Shown here piece by piece: positions 36,867-46,026 of a DNA stretch of 64,000 nt. Origin of the DNA: Pyrinomonadaceae bacterium MAG19_C2-C3 (GTDB taxonomy: Bacteria; Acidobacteriota; Blastocatellia; Pyrinomonadales; Pyrinomonadaceae); contig JANDLT010000020.1 in the NCBI GenBank assembly GCA_024330265.1, positions 1 through 64,000 on the forward strand, written 5' to 3'. A model generated the notes under the pieces. It was not told where the DNA came from and did not search any database. It was given only the letters and a program-made list of their open reading frames with translations. Every line of letters starts with the position of its first letter. The first letter of the stretch is position 1. The translations under genes and the position numbers were made by a program.

Positions 36867-37511
36867 ATGCTTCGCATTACGGAAATTTTTCGCTCTATTC
36901 AAGGCGAGTCAACTCATGCCGGACGACCGTGTACGTTCGTGCGTCTGACGGGCTGCCCTATGCGTTGCGTGTGGTGCGACAGTGCTTATACGTTCACGGG
37001 CGGCGAGCGCGTATTGGTTGAAGATGTGATGCAGCGTGTGCGGGATTACGGTTGCAAGTTGGTCGAGGTGACGGGCGGAGAGCCTTTGATTCAGAAGGAA
37101 GCTTTCCGTTTGATTCGTCTTTTGTGCGACGAAGGTTTCGAGGTTCTAATCGAAACCGGCGGCTTCGTTTCGATTGCCGATGTTGATTCGCGCGCAAGCG
37201 TAATTTTAGATGTGAAGTGTCCTGATTCCGGCGAAGCGGAGCGTAACCATTGGGCAAATCTCGCGCTGTTGAAGGCGGACAAAGATGAAGTGAAGTTTGT
37301 GATTGCGAGCGAGGGCGATTGGCTGTGGGCGCGGGATGTGATACGCGAACATCGTCTTGAGACGCGCACGCGCTCGGTTCTCATCTCGCCCGTGTGGACG
37401 AACATTAACTTACAAGAAATGGCTGATTGGGTTTCCGCTTCCGGCATGAATGTCCGTATGCAAATTCAGATGCACAAAATCATCTGGGGCGCGGACGTAC
37501 ACGGAGTCTGA
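36867..37511 (+). CDS. queE: 7-carboxy-7-deazaguanine synthase (radical SAM)
   Basis: 214 aa. It converts 6-carboxy-tetrahydropterin to 7-carboxy-7-deazaguanine on the queuosine/7-deazaguanine route. The radical-SAM cluster ligands are Cys30, Cys34 and Cys37 (CPMRCVWC). EIFRSIQGES at the start, VTGGEPL, and the late MQIQMHKIIWG fit QueE. The ATG immediately follows a CTTTT repeat end, with no visible Shine-Dalgarno. queC follows 19 nt after its stop. Confidence 0.95.
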   Translation: MLRITEIFRSIQGESTHAGRPCTFVRLTGCPMRCVWCDSAYTFTGGERVLVEDVMQRVRDYGCKLVEVTGGEPLIQKEAFRLIRLLCDEGFEVLIETGGFVSIADVDSRASVILDVKCPDSGEAERNHWANLALLKADKDEVKFVIASEGDWLWARDVIREHRLETRTRSVLISPVWTNINLQEMADWVSASGMNVRMQIQMHKIIWGADVHGV

Positions 37512-37518
37512 AGCAAAG

Positions 37519-37603
37519 GATGAGTGCGGAATGATGAATGATGAATTGAAAACAGAAACGACTCCCATTCCACACTCATCACTCATCGCTCATCACTCAT
37601 CAC
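37519..37603. repeat. GATGAGT/ACTCATC heptamer dyad overlapping queC
   Basis: The weak left arm GGATGAGTGCGGAATGATGA (from 37519) and the strong right arm, with ACTCATCACTCATCGCTCAT (from about 37574), are inverted. The dyad begins 8 nt after the queE stop, contains the apparent queC start and is translated as the QueC N-terminus. Confidence 0.75.
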
Positions 37604-38289
37604 TTGCCATCTGCCTTGTTTCCGGCGGCATGGATTCGTGTGTGACGGCGGCGATTGCGCGTGAGGAGAATCGGGAAGTCGCGTTTCTGCATGTCACTTA
37701 CGGGCAGCGGACGGCGAGGCGTGAGCGTCAGGCTTTTGATGACATCGCGGATTTTTACAATGTCGAACGGCGGTTAGTCGTGTCACTTGAAGCACTCGCG
37801 CGCATCGGCGGTTCGTCGCTGACGGATGAGAATTTAGAAGTCGAGCGGCATGAGCGGGCGGAAGAAATTAGCCGTGAGATTCCTTCGAGCTATGTGCCTT
37901 TTCGCAACGCGCATCTTCTGGCGACCGCCGCGAGTTGGGCGGAAGTCACGGGGGCGAACAGGTTATATATCGGTGCGGTCGCGGAAGATTCTTCCGGTTA
38001 TCCCGATTGCCGCGCGGAGTTTTACGAGGCGTTTCAGAAAACGGTTGATGTCGGCACGCGCCCTGAAACACACGTCGAAATCGTGACGCCGATTATCAAT
38101 TTGCGTAAAAGCGGAATCGTCCGGTGCGGCATAGAACTTGGCGCGCCGCTTCACTTAACTTGGTCGTGTTATACGGAATCGGAAAAGGCGTGCGGGCGTT
38201 GTGATTCGTGCCTGTTGCGTTTGCGCGGGTTTGCCGAAGCGGGACGGCATGACCCGCTTCAGTATGCGGCTGTGACACGGGAAACCTGA
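37531..38289 (+). CDS. queC: 7-cyano-7-deazaguanine synthase
   Basis: 252 aa from the ATG at 37531. It converts 7-carboxy-7-deazaguanine to preQ0 with ATP and ammonia. The PP-loop is VSGGMDS, and a C-terminal zinc site is seen in CYTESEKACGRCDSC. Normal QueC proteins begin only a few residues before the PP-loop. Here about 27 residues precede it and include PHSSLIAHHSSLA, encoded by a heptamer repeat. The true start may be one of several codons in the repeat. It is in an operon with queE. Confidence 0.93.
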   Translation: MMNDELKTETTPIPHSSLIAHHSSLAICLVSGGMDSCVTAAIAREENREVAFLHVTYGQRTARRERQAFDDIADFYNVERRLVVSLEALARIGGSSLTDENLEVERHERAEEISREIPSSYVPFRNAHLLATAASWAEVTGANRLYIGAVAEDSSGYPDCRAEFYEAFQKTVDVGTRPETHVEIVTPIINLRKSGIVRCGIELGAPLHLTWSCYTESEKACGRCDSCLLRLRGFAEAGRHDPLQYAAVTRET

Positions 38290-38449
38290 AGCCAAGCCTT
38301 CACACAACTTTGCGCGTTACCGTCGGCATCTTAGCGGGCAAGGTTCTTCGACGATATTTTTCTACCGTGTTCTGCGGTATGCTGCCGTTTCAAGAACATC
38401 AACCAATTTCACTTACCATTTCGAGACATCAACGAAGGAGATAACATCC

Positions 38450-39802
38450 ATGCGTATCAAACACTTTAGCTTCGCGCTTCTACTCGCCACGCTGTTTATG
38501 TGCGTGGCGACAGAGCAAACCGCGACGGCGCAGACCGTCGAAGCACGCGGTAAAATCACCCTGCGCGCCGCCGACGGCACGGAAACGCCGATTGATAAAG
38601 CCGTCGTCACGATTTATCGCACCGACATCAAAGGCAAATACGAGGTCAAGACGAACAAGAAAGGCGAATACGTTCGCGTCGGCTTGCCGTTCGGCGGAAC
38701 TTACATCGTCGTCGTCAGTGCGCCGAACGCGCGCCCGTCTTATCAAAGCGGCGTGCGCTTCGGTCAAATCCCGGAACTCAACTTCACACTTGAAGCCGGT
38801 GACGGCAGAGTCATAACGCTCGAAGAAGCACAAGCGGCACAAGCATCAGCAGCGGCAACAGCACCGTCGGGTGGTGGCAATGCCGCCCCGCCTGCCGATA
38901 GTGCGGCGGTTCGCAAAGCCCGCGAGGAAGAAGCCAAGCGCGTTGCCGAATACGAAGCCGCAAAAGCCAAAGTCACGGCGACCAACGCCCAACTGAACGT
39001 TTTGCTTAAAACCGGCAACGATGCTTTCAATGCCAAGAAGTATGATGAAGCGGTGAGTGCATACGACCAAGCAATCGCCGCGACCGGAGACTTTCCTCCG
39101 GCGTTGACGACGTTCTACGGCAACAAGGCGGTGGCACTCAAAAATCGCGGCACGGATAAATACAATGCCGCTCTCAAAGAATCCGATGCGGCGGCGAAAG
39201 AAGCGGGTCGCAATGCGGCGCGTGCCGACTTGAAGTTGGCGACCGAAGCAGCAGACCTCTCCGCCGAAAACGCGAAGAAAGCGATGTCCGCTCCGGCTGA
39301 CGCGGCGGGTGGCGGCGCAAACAAGCAATCCGACATGCTCAATGCTCTGACACGGCGCGTTGATGTGTACCGCACCGCGCTGCTTATCAAAGTTCCCGAC
39401 CTCGGTGATAAAACCACGACCGCCTTCCAAGAATACATCGCGGCGGAAACCGATAAAGCCAAAAAGGACAAAGCTCAAGCCGAGTATCCGAAAGTCTTAT
39501 TCGACAGCGGTAACGTCAAGGAATCGGTTGCCGCTTATCGTGAAGTCTTGGCGACTAACCCGAACAATACCGAAGCTATGTACGGCTTGGCGCAAGCTTT
39601 ATCAAGCAGCGCGACCGATGCCGCGAGCATGAAAGAAGCCCGCGATGCGTTCCAATCTTTCATGACCAAAGCCAACGGCGCGGAATACGCCGACCGCAAA
39701 AAGGAAGCCGAAGCGACGATTGCCGCTTTCGACGAAGCCTTGAAAACCGACGCCACGCCGCAAGCCCAACCCGCTACCAATCGCAGACGGCGCGGTAATT
39801 AG
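38450..39802 (+). CDS. exported TPR protein with N-terminal carboxypeptidase-regulatory-like domain
   Basis: 450 aa. A signal peptide ends TATAQ near residue 28. Residues about 30-125 form a beta-sandwich of the carboxypeptidase regulatory type (GKITLRAADGTETPIDKAVVTIYRTD...NKKGEYVRVGLPFGGTY). An Ala/Gly-rich linker follows, then tetratricopeptide units: KTGNDAFNAKKYDEAVSAYDQAIAA at about 190, and VLFDSGNVKESVAAYREVLATNPNNTEAMYGLAQAL near 345. It ends RRRRGN. Such proteins are envelope scaffolds; no enzymatic motif is visible. GAAGGAG lies about 10 nt before the ATG, and a strong terminator follows. Confidence 0.83.
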   Translation: MRIKHFSFALLLATLFMCVATEQTATAQTVEARGKITLRAADGTETPIDKAVVTIYRTDIKGKYEVKTNKKGEYVRVGLPFGGTYIVVVSAPNARPSYQSGVRFGQIPELNFTLEAGDGRVITLEEAQAAQASAAATAPSGGGNAAPPADSAAVRKAREEEAKRVAEYEAAKAKVTATNAQLNVLLKTGNDAFNAKKYDEAVSAYDQAIAATGDFPPALTTFYGNKAVALKNRGTDKYNAALKESDAAAKEAGRNAARADLKLATEAADLSAENAKKAMSAPADAAGGGANKQSDMLNALTRRVDVYRTALLIKVPDLGDKTTTAFQEYIAAETDKAKKDKAQAEYPKVLFDSGNVKESVAAYREVLATNPNNTEAMYGLAQALSSSATDAASMKEARDAFQSFMTKANGAEYADRKKEAEATIAAFDEALKTDATPQAQPATNRRRRGN

Positions 39803-39842
39803 TTCACCAACCGCCGACTCACACCCACATCACAGCCTTGAG

Positions 39843-39880
39843 AGAGCGACGCCTTAACGGGCGTCGCTCTTTGTTTTGGT
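39843..39880 (+). terminator. intrinsic terminator after the TPR gene
   Basis: AGAGCGACGCC-ttaac-GGGCGTCGCTCT is a near-perfect stem followed by TTGTTTTGG. It lies about 40 nt after the TPR stop codon. Confidence 0.88.
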
Positions 39881-39888
39881 GTTCGTAT

Positions 39889-40018
39889 TATAGCGGTTTG
39901 CAATCGAGTGTGACCTTGACCAAATCAACGACCGTTTAGAGGCGGGCTATGCCCGCCGTCTCGACCGGCGGGCATAGCCCGCCTCTAAACGGTCACATCC
40001 AAATGCAAATCGCTATAA
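39889..40018. repeat. long palindromic element, GTTTAGAGGCGGG type, copy 1
   Basis: The inner arms (39931-39958 and 39966-39993) are perfect over 28 bp with only 7 bp between them and contain GTTTAGAGGCGGGCTATGCC. The outer arms (TTATAGCGGTTTGCA near 39889 and TGCAAATCGCTATAA near 40004) are also complementary. A second copy is at 51931-52060. Confidence 0.9.
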
Positions 40019-40162
40019 GTAGTGTGCATGGTCATCGAAGTTTTCGATTGTCGTCGCGGGGTTGAAACTTAAAACATCAATTTTCAAATCCGAAAGGTGC
40101 GGAACATCAACAGGAACGCCGAAATCTGTATGACAAAGCACCACGTTTCCGTCAATTTGATG
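40013..40162 (-). pseudogene. possible 3' remnant of a lost gene
   Basis: On the minus strand an open stretch of 49 codons reads like protein (TDFGVPVDVPHLSDLKIDV, ending ENFDDHAHYL). It begins right after a stop codon, has no ATG start and ends inside the outer arm of the palindromic element. It may be the tail of a truncated gene. The family is not recognised, and no protein search was possible. The rest of 39880-40332 shows no other gene. Confidence 0.35.
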
Positions 40163-40332
40163 CTATCAAAACAATCTTAATCTTTCATGTTGACACCTCT
40201 TTGACCGTGACGTAGGATGTTTCAGGCAACAATGTTTAACAAAGTTGTCAATGCGAAACTTCTCGTGATTGCTTCGGGATTTCCCTTCTCTCCAGCCCCA
40301 CCTAATCTTCATCCGCTCGCGGCAATAAATAC

Positions 40333-42144
40333 ATGTCAGCCAAACTAGGCGAAATCCTTGTTCGTGAAAATCTGCTGTCCGCCGGGCAGTTGCGCGACGC
40401 GCTCAACTACCAGCGCGAAAACGGCGGCAGACTCGGCTTTAATCTCATCAAACTCGGTTTCGTTTCCGATGAGATGATTACCGCCGTGCTTTCACGACAG
40501 TACGGTGTGCCGAGTGTCAATCTAGATTTGTTCGACATTGACGACGCGGTGATTCGCCTTATCCCGCGCGAAGTGGCGGACAAGTATTCGGTGCTTCCCC
40601 TGAGTCGTGTCGGTGCGACGCTGACGCTGGCGATGGTTGATCCGACGAACGTGTTTGCGATGGACGACATTAAGTTTATGACGGGACTCAACATTGAGCC
40701 GGTCGTCGTCTCGGAAGCGGGTGTGCAGGAAGCGATTGCGAAGTACTACAACCAGACGAAGGAGATTGAACTGGCGAGTGCCGCCGTGCCGTTGGTTGAA
40801 TTTGCGAACGGCAACGGGGTCGAGAATGGTAACAATTCATCGTTCAACCAATCGCCTTTAATGACGCTCGACCAACTCGATTTCGAGGACGGCTTCGGCA
40901 GTGACCTTGAAGTTCTAGCGACGGATGATGACGAGATTGATGTCTCGAACATGACGCGCATGAGCGAAGACGCGCCGGTCGTGCGACTCGTCAACGTCTT
41001 GCTGGTTGATTCTCTGCGGCGCGGTGCTTCGGACATTCACATCGAACCTTACGAAAAAGATTTACGCATACGCTTTCGCATTGACGGCTTGTTGTACGAC
41101 GTGATGCACCCGCCGATGCGTATGCGCGACGCGCTGATTTCGCGCATCAAGATTATGTCGAAACTCGACATTTCCGAGAAGCGTTTGCCGCAAGACGGGC
41201 GCATCAAAATCAAGCTCAAGGTTGATGGCGGACGCCCACGCGAACTGGATTTCCGCGTTTCGAGTTTGCCGACCCTGTTCGGTGAAAAAGTCGTGATGCG
41301 TCTGCTCGACAAAGAAAAGCTGATGCTCGACATGACGAAGCTCGGTTTTGAAGAAGAATCACTCGTCAAGTTCAAACGTAATATCTCAAGACCTTACGGC
41401 ATGGTGCTGGTCACGGGTCCGACGGGTTCGGGTAAAACCAACACGTTATATTCCGCGCTCCAATCGCTCAATACGGTTGACACCAACATCATGACGGCGG
41501 AAGACCCGGTTGAATTTAATTTAGCCGGTATCAATCAGGTGCAGATGAAAGAGCAAATCGGCTTGAACTTCGCCGCCGCGCTTCGTTCATTTTTGCGCCA
41601 AGACCCGAACATCATCCTCGTCGGCGAAATACGCGATTTCGAGACCGCCGAAATCGCCATCAAAGCGGCACTCACCGGACACTTAGTTCTCTCCACCCTC
41701 CACACCAACGACGCGCCTTCCACCATTTCGCGTTTGATGAACATGGGTATCGAACCCTTTCTCGTCGCTACCTCCGTCAACCTCATCCAAGCCCAACGCC
41801 TCATACGCCGCATCTGCTCAGAATGTAAAACCGAAAACCCGTTGCCCGCCGAAGCTCTTTTGGAAGTCGGCTTCACTGCCGATGAAGCCAAAACGCTTCG
41901 CACCTTCAAAGGCACGGGATGCGACAAATGCAACAACACCGGCTACAAAGGTCGTGTCGGTCTCTATGAAGTTTTAGAGATTACCGACGACGTGCGGGAA
42001 CTGATTCTCGTCGGTGCTTCCGCGCTCGAACTCCGCAAGAAAGCCATCGAAGACGGCATGATTACCCTGCGTGAATCGGGCTTACACAAAATCAGAAACG
42101 GCGTTACCACGCTCGAAGAAGTCGTCCGCGAGACGGTCGCTTGA
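40333..42144 (+). CDS. pilB: type IV pilus assembly ATPase
   Basis: 603 aa extension motor of type IV pili. An N-terminal MshEN-type domain (LGEILVRENLLSAGQLRDALNYQ) comes first. The GspE/PilB core has DIHIEPYEKDLRIRFRIDGLL, Walker A GPTGSGKTN starting at Gly362, AEDPVEFN, RQDPNIILVGEIRD and LSTLHTNDAPSTISRL. A zinc-binding four-Cys motif lies in the C-terminal part (CSEC...CDKC). It energises pilin polymerisation at the inner membrane with PilC. pilT and pilC lie downstream on the same strand. Confidence 0.96.
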   Translation: MSAKLGEILVRENLLSAGQLRDALNYQRENGGRLGFNLIKLGFVSDEMITAVLSRQYGVPSVNLDLFDIDDAVIRLIPREVADKYSVLPLSRVGATLTLAMVDPTNVFAMDDIKFMTGLNIEPVVVSEAGVQEAIAKYYNQTKEIELASAAVPLVEFANGNGVENGNNSSFNQSPLMTLDQLDFEDGFGSDLEVLATDDDEIDVSNMTRMSEDAPVVRLVNVLLVDSLRRGASDIHIEPYEKDLRIRFRIDGLLYDVMHPPMRMRDALISRIKIMSKLDISEKRLPQDGRIKIKLKVDGGRPRELDFRVSSLPTLFGEKVVMRLLDKEKLMLDMTKLGFEEESLVKFKRNISRPYGMVLVTGPTGSGKTNTLYSALQSLNTVDTNIMTAEDPVEFNLAGINQVQMKEQIGLNFAAALRSFLRQDPNIILVGEIRDFETAEIAIKAALTGHLVLSTLHTNDAPSTISRLMNMGIEPFLVATSVNLIQAQRLIRRICSECKTENPLPAEALLEVGFTADEAKTLRTFKGTGCDKCNNTGYKGRVGLYEVLEITDDVRELILVGASALELRKKAIEDGMITLRESGLHKIRNGVTTLEEVVRETVA

Positions 42145-42199
42145 GTTCATAAAGTGAGCGACTCGAAGGAAACGAAGTAAAGATAAGAGGTAAGAAATC

Positions 42200-43033
42200 A
42201 TGTTAAGAGCCATCGTTTTATCAATCATGTTGTTGGGAACAATCGCCGCGACGCTGCCCATCGTTGACACATACGCCGGACGTAATAAATCGGCGGCGAG
42301 TGCGCGCGGGCGCGGCAAGAAAAACTATCATCGCAATCGTCGTGTGTGGTTGCGTCGTCGGCAAGCACGCCTTCGCCGACAACGCGCGCTCGCCGCGATG
42401 CGTCGTCGTGAAGCCGCGATGAACGCGATGAACGCCTTCAAGGATGACAACCGCGCGGGTAAGTTGAACACCACGCAAGTCGCTTATAACGCCGCCCCGT
42501 TTGGCGTCGCCCTGCCGAAAGGGTGGAGCGGAAGCACGCCGACAACCGACGGCGCGATGCAGTTCACCGTGCGCGGCACGGACGGGCGCGACGCGGGCGC
42601 AGTGGTTCTCTCAACGGTCGCCAATTCTTCCGCCGCGCATAAGTACGAACCGCGTCGCCGCGCGCTTGGCGGAGTCGCGTTCACCGAACTGCGTCGCATG
42701 GTGATTGACCGCATGGTTTCCGAAGGCGGCTATGTCACCAACGACCAAGAGCGCGCCATCGGCGGACGCCGTGCGTTCGTCGTCACGGCACACAGCACAC
42801 GCGCCAATGTCGTCGAACGTCGTGACTTGAAGAACGGCGTGCAGTTCTCCGCGTCGTCTTCCATGCCGCGCGATGTGACGTACTACTTTGTCGAAATTGA
42901 CGGCGGCATATACAGCTTCGCGGCTGAAACCGCCGAAGGAAACGCCGCCGCCCTCGCCACTCAAGTCGAAACTTTCGTCGCTAATCTTCGCGGTAAGCAA
43001 ACGCCGCCCGTGACCGCGAAACGCTCCGAATAG
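42200..43033 (+). CDS. exported hypothetical with Arg-rich N-terminal segment
   Basis: 277 aa. A signal segment (LRAIVLSIMLLGTIAATLPIVDTYAG) is followed by a highly basic stretch at about 28-75 (RVWLRRRQARLRRQRALAAMRRREAAM). A globular beta-rich domain of about 190 residues follows (APFGVALPKGWSGSTPTTDGAMQFTV ... YYFVEIDGGIYSFAAETAEGNAAALATQVETFVANL). The domain resembles a PsbP/Mog1-like or DUF1795-type fold only in general outline. It sits between pilB and pilT, but a pilus role is not shown. Confidence 0.6.
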   Translation: MLRAIVLSIMLLGTIAATLPIVDTYAGRNKSAASARGRGKKNYHRNRRVWLRRRQARLRRQRALAAMRRREAAMNAMNAFKDDNRAGKLNTTQVAYNAAPFGVALPKGWSGSTPTTDGAMQFTVRGTDGRDAGAVVLSTVANSSAAHKYEPRRRALGGVAFTELRRMVIDRMVSEGGYVTNDQERAIGGRRAFVVTAHSTRANVVERRDLKNGVQFSASSSMPRDVTYYFVEIDGGIYSFAAETAEGNAAALATQVETFVANLRGKQTPPVTAKRSE

Positions 43034-43090
43034 TTTTTCCAATAAAACCCTTTGACGGCGAATCATTGCCCGGTTCGCCGTCATCGAATG

Positions 43091-43211
43091 TTTCTCACTC
43101 TGCGTAACTCTGCGTCGGCACTTTGCGGTTCTTTGCGTTCCTTCCCACCTTTTTTGGACGCAGAGTTACGCAGAGTTGAAGACGCCGAAGTACCGCAGAG
43201 TAAAGAGAGGG
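43091..43211. repeat. ACGCAGAGTT-word dyad, copy 1
   Basis: CTCTGCGTAACTCTGCGTC in the left arm faces GACGCAGAGTTACGCAGAGT in the right arm (from about 43157). A CTTTGCGGTTCTTTGCG word lies in the loop. The spacer between the gene ending at 43033 and pilT (43344) otherwise holds TTTCAAATG/GAAATT words near 43262-43292. Confidence 0.75.
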
Positions 43212-43343
43212 ACAAGCTATTTACGAAACCGATGCTACCCGCCAATTTGGTACGAACCGATTTCAAATGTTCGATTGAAAATTTGAAATTAACCGCCCTT
43301 CCAATCCGCCCGCTACCATCTTCTTTGCCCGCAAAATTCTGCT

Positions 43344-44564
43344 ATGGAACCTTCCTCAAACCAAAACACCCAGCCTCAACTCTCGCTCTCCGATTTGCTC
43401 AAGCGCATGATTGAGATGCGCGGCTCCGACCTTCACTTGACGATTAACTCCGCCCCGCAGGTTCGCACCGACGGACACTTGAAACCGATTGAAGGCTTTC
43501 CCGCCTTAACCGCCGCCGACACTAAAGCCCTCGCCTATTCCGTTTTAACCGACGCGCAGAAGCACCGCTTTGAAGAAGAACTCGAACTCGATTTCTCATT
43601 TGGCGTGAAAGGCTTATCGCGTTATCGCGCCAATCTTTTCAATCAACGCGGCGCGGTCGGTGCGGTCTTTCGCGCGATTCCATATGAAATCAAAACCTTT
43701 GAAGATTTGGGATTGCCGCCTGTGGTGCAGAAACTTTGCGACCGTCCGCGCGGTTTGATTTTGGTGACGGGTCCGACGGGTTCGGGTAAATCCACGACGC
43801 TGGCTTCGATGATTGACAAGATTAACCGCGACCGTCACGAACACATCTTGACCATCGAAGACCCGATTGAATTCTTGCACCAACATAAATCATGCGTCGT
43901 CAACCAACGCGAAGTCGGCTCAGACACCAAAGGCTTTGCCGAAGCCCTTCGCACCGCTTTAAGGCAAGACCCCGATGTAGTTCTCGTCGGTGAAATGCGC
44001 GACCTTGAAACCATTGAGTCCGCTTTGCGTATCGCGGAAACGGGTCACTTAACTTTCGGCACGCTCCATACCAACTCCGCCGCTTCGACCATCAACCGCA
44101 TCATTGACGTGTTCCCGCCCGAACAACAATCACAGATTCGCGCCCAATTATCCCTCGTCCTCGAAGGCATCATGTGTCAGGCTTTGTTGCCGAAAGCATC
44201 GGGTCAAGGGCGCGCGATGGCTCTCGAAATCCTTGTTCCCAATAGTGCGATTCGCAACTTGATACGCGAAGACAAGGTTCACCAAATCTATTCTTCAATG
44301 CAGACCGGACAAGAGAAATACGGAATGCAAACATTCAATCAGGCAATCGCCACGCTCTATCACAAGCGCACCATCTCACTCGAAACCGCGATGCAACGCA
44401 CCTCGAATCAGGACGAACTGCGCGACCTGATTGAACGCGGCGCGGGACTCAACAACACCCCGACCGCTTCCGGTGCGACACGTCCAACCCCATCACGCCC
44501 GTCCGTACCCGGACAACAACCAAGCCCTTACGCTCAACCCCGCCCAATCGGGCAAAGACCCTAA
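43344..44564 (+). CDS. pilT: type IV pilus retraction ATPase
   Basis: 406 aa. PilT powers pilus retraction and twitching. Seen: N-terminal LLKRMIEMRGSDLHLTINSAPQVRTDG, Walker A GPTGSGKST starting at Gly143, IEDPIEFLH, RQDPDVVLVGEMRDLETI, FGTLHTNSAASTINRIIDVFP and the C-terminal NSAIRNLIREDKVHQIYSSMQTG. The extra C-terminal 40 residues are Pro/Thr/Ser-rich. pilC follows after a repeat-filled space. Confidence 0.96.
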   Translation: MEPSSNQNTQPQLSLSDLLKRMIEMRGSDLHLTINSAPQVRTDGHLKPIEGFPALTAADTKALAYSVLTDAQKHRFEEELELDFSFGVKGLSRYRANLFNQRGAVGAVFRAIPYEIKTFEDLGLPPVVQKLCDRPRGLILVTGPTGSGKSTTLASMIDKINRDRHEHILTIEDPIEFLHQHKSCVVNQREVGSDTKGFAEALRTALRQDPDVVLVGEMRDLETIESALRIAETGHLTFGTLHTNSAASTINRIIDVFPPEQQSQIRAQLSLVLEGIMCQALLPKASGQGRAMALEILVPNSAIRNLIREDKVHQIYSSMQTGQEKYGMQTFNQAIATLYHKRTISLETAMQRTSNQDELRDLIERGAGLNNTPTASGATRPTPSRPSVPGQQPSPYAQPRPIGQRP

Positions 44565-44565
44565 T

Positions 44566-44661
44566 GCAGTGGTCAGTGGTCAGTGGTTAGTGGTCGGTTA
44601 AGAACTGCTTTCGCTCTGACCACTGACCACTGACCACTGACCACTGACCACTGACCACTAA
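44566..44661. repeat. heptamer-word dyad (AGTGGTC type), copy 2
   Basis: CAGTGGTCAGTGGTCAGTGG (from about 44567) and CTGACCACTGACCACTGACC (from about 44616) with further units are inverted arms. They occupy the pilT-pilC gap except for TAAGGAG (44659-44665), a good ribosome binding site 5 nt before the pilC ATG. Confidence 0.88.
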
Positions 44662-44670
44662 GGAGTAATC

Positions 44671-45909
44671 ATGCCCACATTCGTTTTTCAAGGTCGCAAT
44701 CGTCTCGGTGAAACAATAGCCGGTGAACGTGTCGCCGATAGTCGTGATGTCTTGCGGCAGTTGCTGCGTCGTGAACAAGTCATGCTGACATCGGCAAAGG
44801 AAAAGGGACGCGAAATCGCCCTGCCGAAATTAGGCATGAAATCCAAGCGCGTCAAAGCCAAAGACCTTGCGATTTTCACGCGCCAATTTTCGGTGATGAT
44901 TGATGCCGGACTGCCGCTCGTGCAGTGTCTCGACATTCTCGCCGAACAACAGGACAACAAGTATTTCGCTCAATGTTTGACGCAAGTCCGGCAGGATGTC
45001 GAAGAAGGCTCGACGCTGGCGATGGCGATGGGCAAGCAACCAAAAGTCTTTGACCAGCTTTATGTGAATATGATTGAAGCGGGCGAGACGGGCGGTATCC
45101 TCGATTTGATTTTGCAACGTCTCGCAATCTACATCGAAAAAATCGTCAAGCTTCAACGCGATGTTCTCTCCGCGATGATTTACCCGTCGGCAGTCATCGT
45201 CATCGCCGTCGGCGTTATCGCGGTCATCATGGTCTTCGTGATTCCGCAATTTGAAAGCATCTTCTTAGGTCTTTTAGGTCCCGGCGAACAACTGCCGCTT
45301 CCAACGCGCATCGTCACCGGCATCAGTGGATTTCTCGCCGGATGGGGTGGAGCAATCATCGCCATCAGTCTTATCGCCGCCGCCGTCGCCACGAGTTTTT
45401 ATTACAAGACACCGAAAGGGCGATACAAGATTGACAGCTTGACCCTAAAAGCTCCGATAGTCGGAAACATCCTTCGCAAGATTGCGATTTCGCGTTTCTC
45501 GCGCACGCTCTCGACGCTGCTTTCATCGGGCGTGCCGATTTTGCAATCGTTGGATATTACGGCGCGCACCGCCGGCAATGTCGTCATCGAAGAAGCGATT
45601 ACGAAAGTGCGGCAAGGCGTCGAGCGCGGCGAGAACATCGTTGACCCTCTGCGCGCCACCGAAGTTTTCCCGACCATGGTGTCGCAGATGATTAACATCG
45701 GTGAGCAGACCGGCGCGCTTGATGCGATGCTAGGGAAAATTGCCGACTTCTACGAATCGGAAGTTGACGCCGCCATCGCCAACTTACTGACCTTGCTCGA
45801 ACCCGTCATGATCGGTTTCTTAGGCGTCACCATCGGCGGCATCGTCATTGCGATGTACATGCCGCTCTTCTCCCTCGTCGGCAAACTCGCGGGCGGCAGC
45901 GCAGGTTAG
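44671..45909 (+). CDS. pilC: type IV pilus inner-membrane platform protein
   Basis: 412 aa. It couples PilB and PilT to pilin. Two T2SSF cytoplasmic domains are present: the first has LAIFTRQFSVMIDAGLPLVQCLDILAEQ near residue 68, the second ISRFSRTLSTLLSSGVPILQSLDI near 270. Hydrophobic spans lie at about 168-195, 220-245 and 380-400. The length is the usual one. An intrinsic terminator follows about 65 nt after the stop. Confidence 0.96.
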   Translation: MPTFVFQGRNRLGETIAGERVADSRDVLRQLLRREQVMLTSAKEKGREIALPKLGMKSKRVKAKDLAIFTRQFSVMIDAGLPLVQCLDILAEQQDNKYFAQCLTQVRQDVEEGSTLAMAMGKQPKVFDQLYVNMIEAGETGGILDLILQRLAIYIEKIVKLQRDVLSAMIYPSAVIVIAVGVIAVIMVFVIPQFESIFLGLLGPGEQLPLPTRIVTGISGFLAGWGGAIIAISLIAAAVATSFYYKTPKGRYKIDSLTLKAPIVGNILRKIAISRFSRTLSTLLSSGVPILQSLDITARTAGNVVIEEAITKVRQGVERGENIVDPLRATEVFPTMVSQMINIGEQTGALDAMLGKIADFYESEVDAAIANLLTLLEPVMIGFLGVTIGGIVIAMYMPLFSLVGKLAGGSAG

Positions 45910-45973
45910 GAATCAGTATTAAGTTACTGTTCATTCGCAGCTAAAAATTCTGACATCAAACCGACGTTAAATT

Positions 45974-46007
45974 AAAAGCCCGCGCCGATTTCTGGCGCGG
46001 GCTTTTT
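45974..46007. terminator. bidirectional intrinsic terminator
   Basis: AAAAGCCCGCGCC-gatttct-GGCGCGGGCTTTT is a perfect 13-bp dyad with A/T tails. It lies between pilC and the convergent alpha/beta hydrolase gene. Confidence 0.93.
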
Positions 46008-46026
46008 CCAAGACTGACGAAACCTT

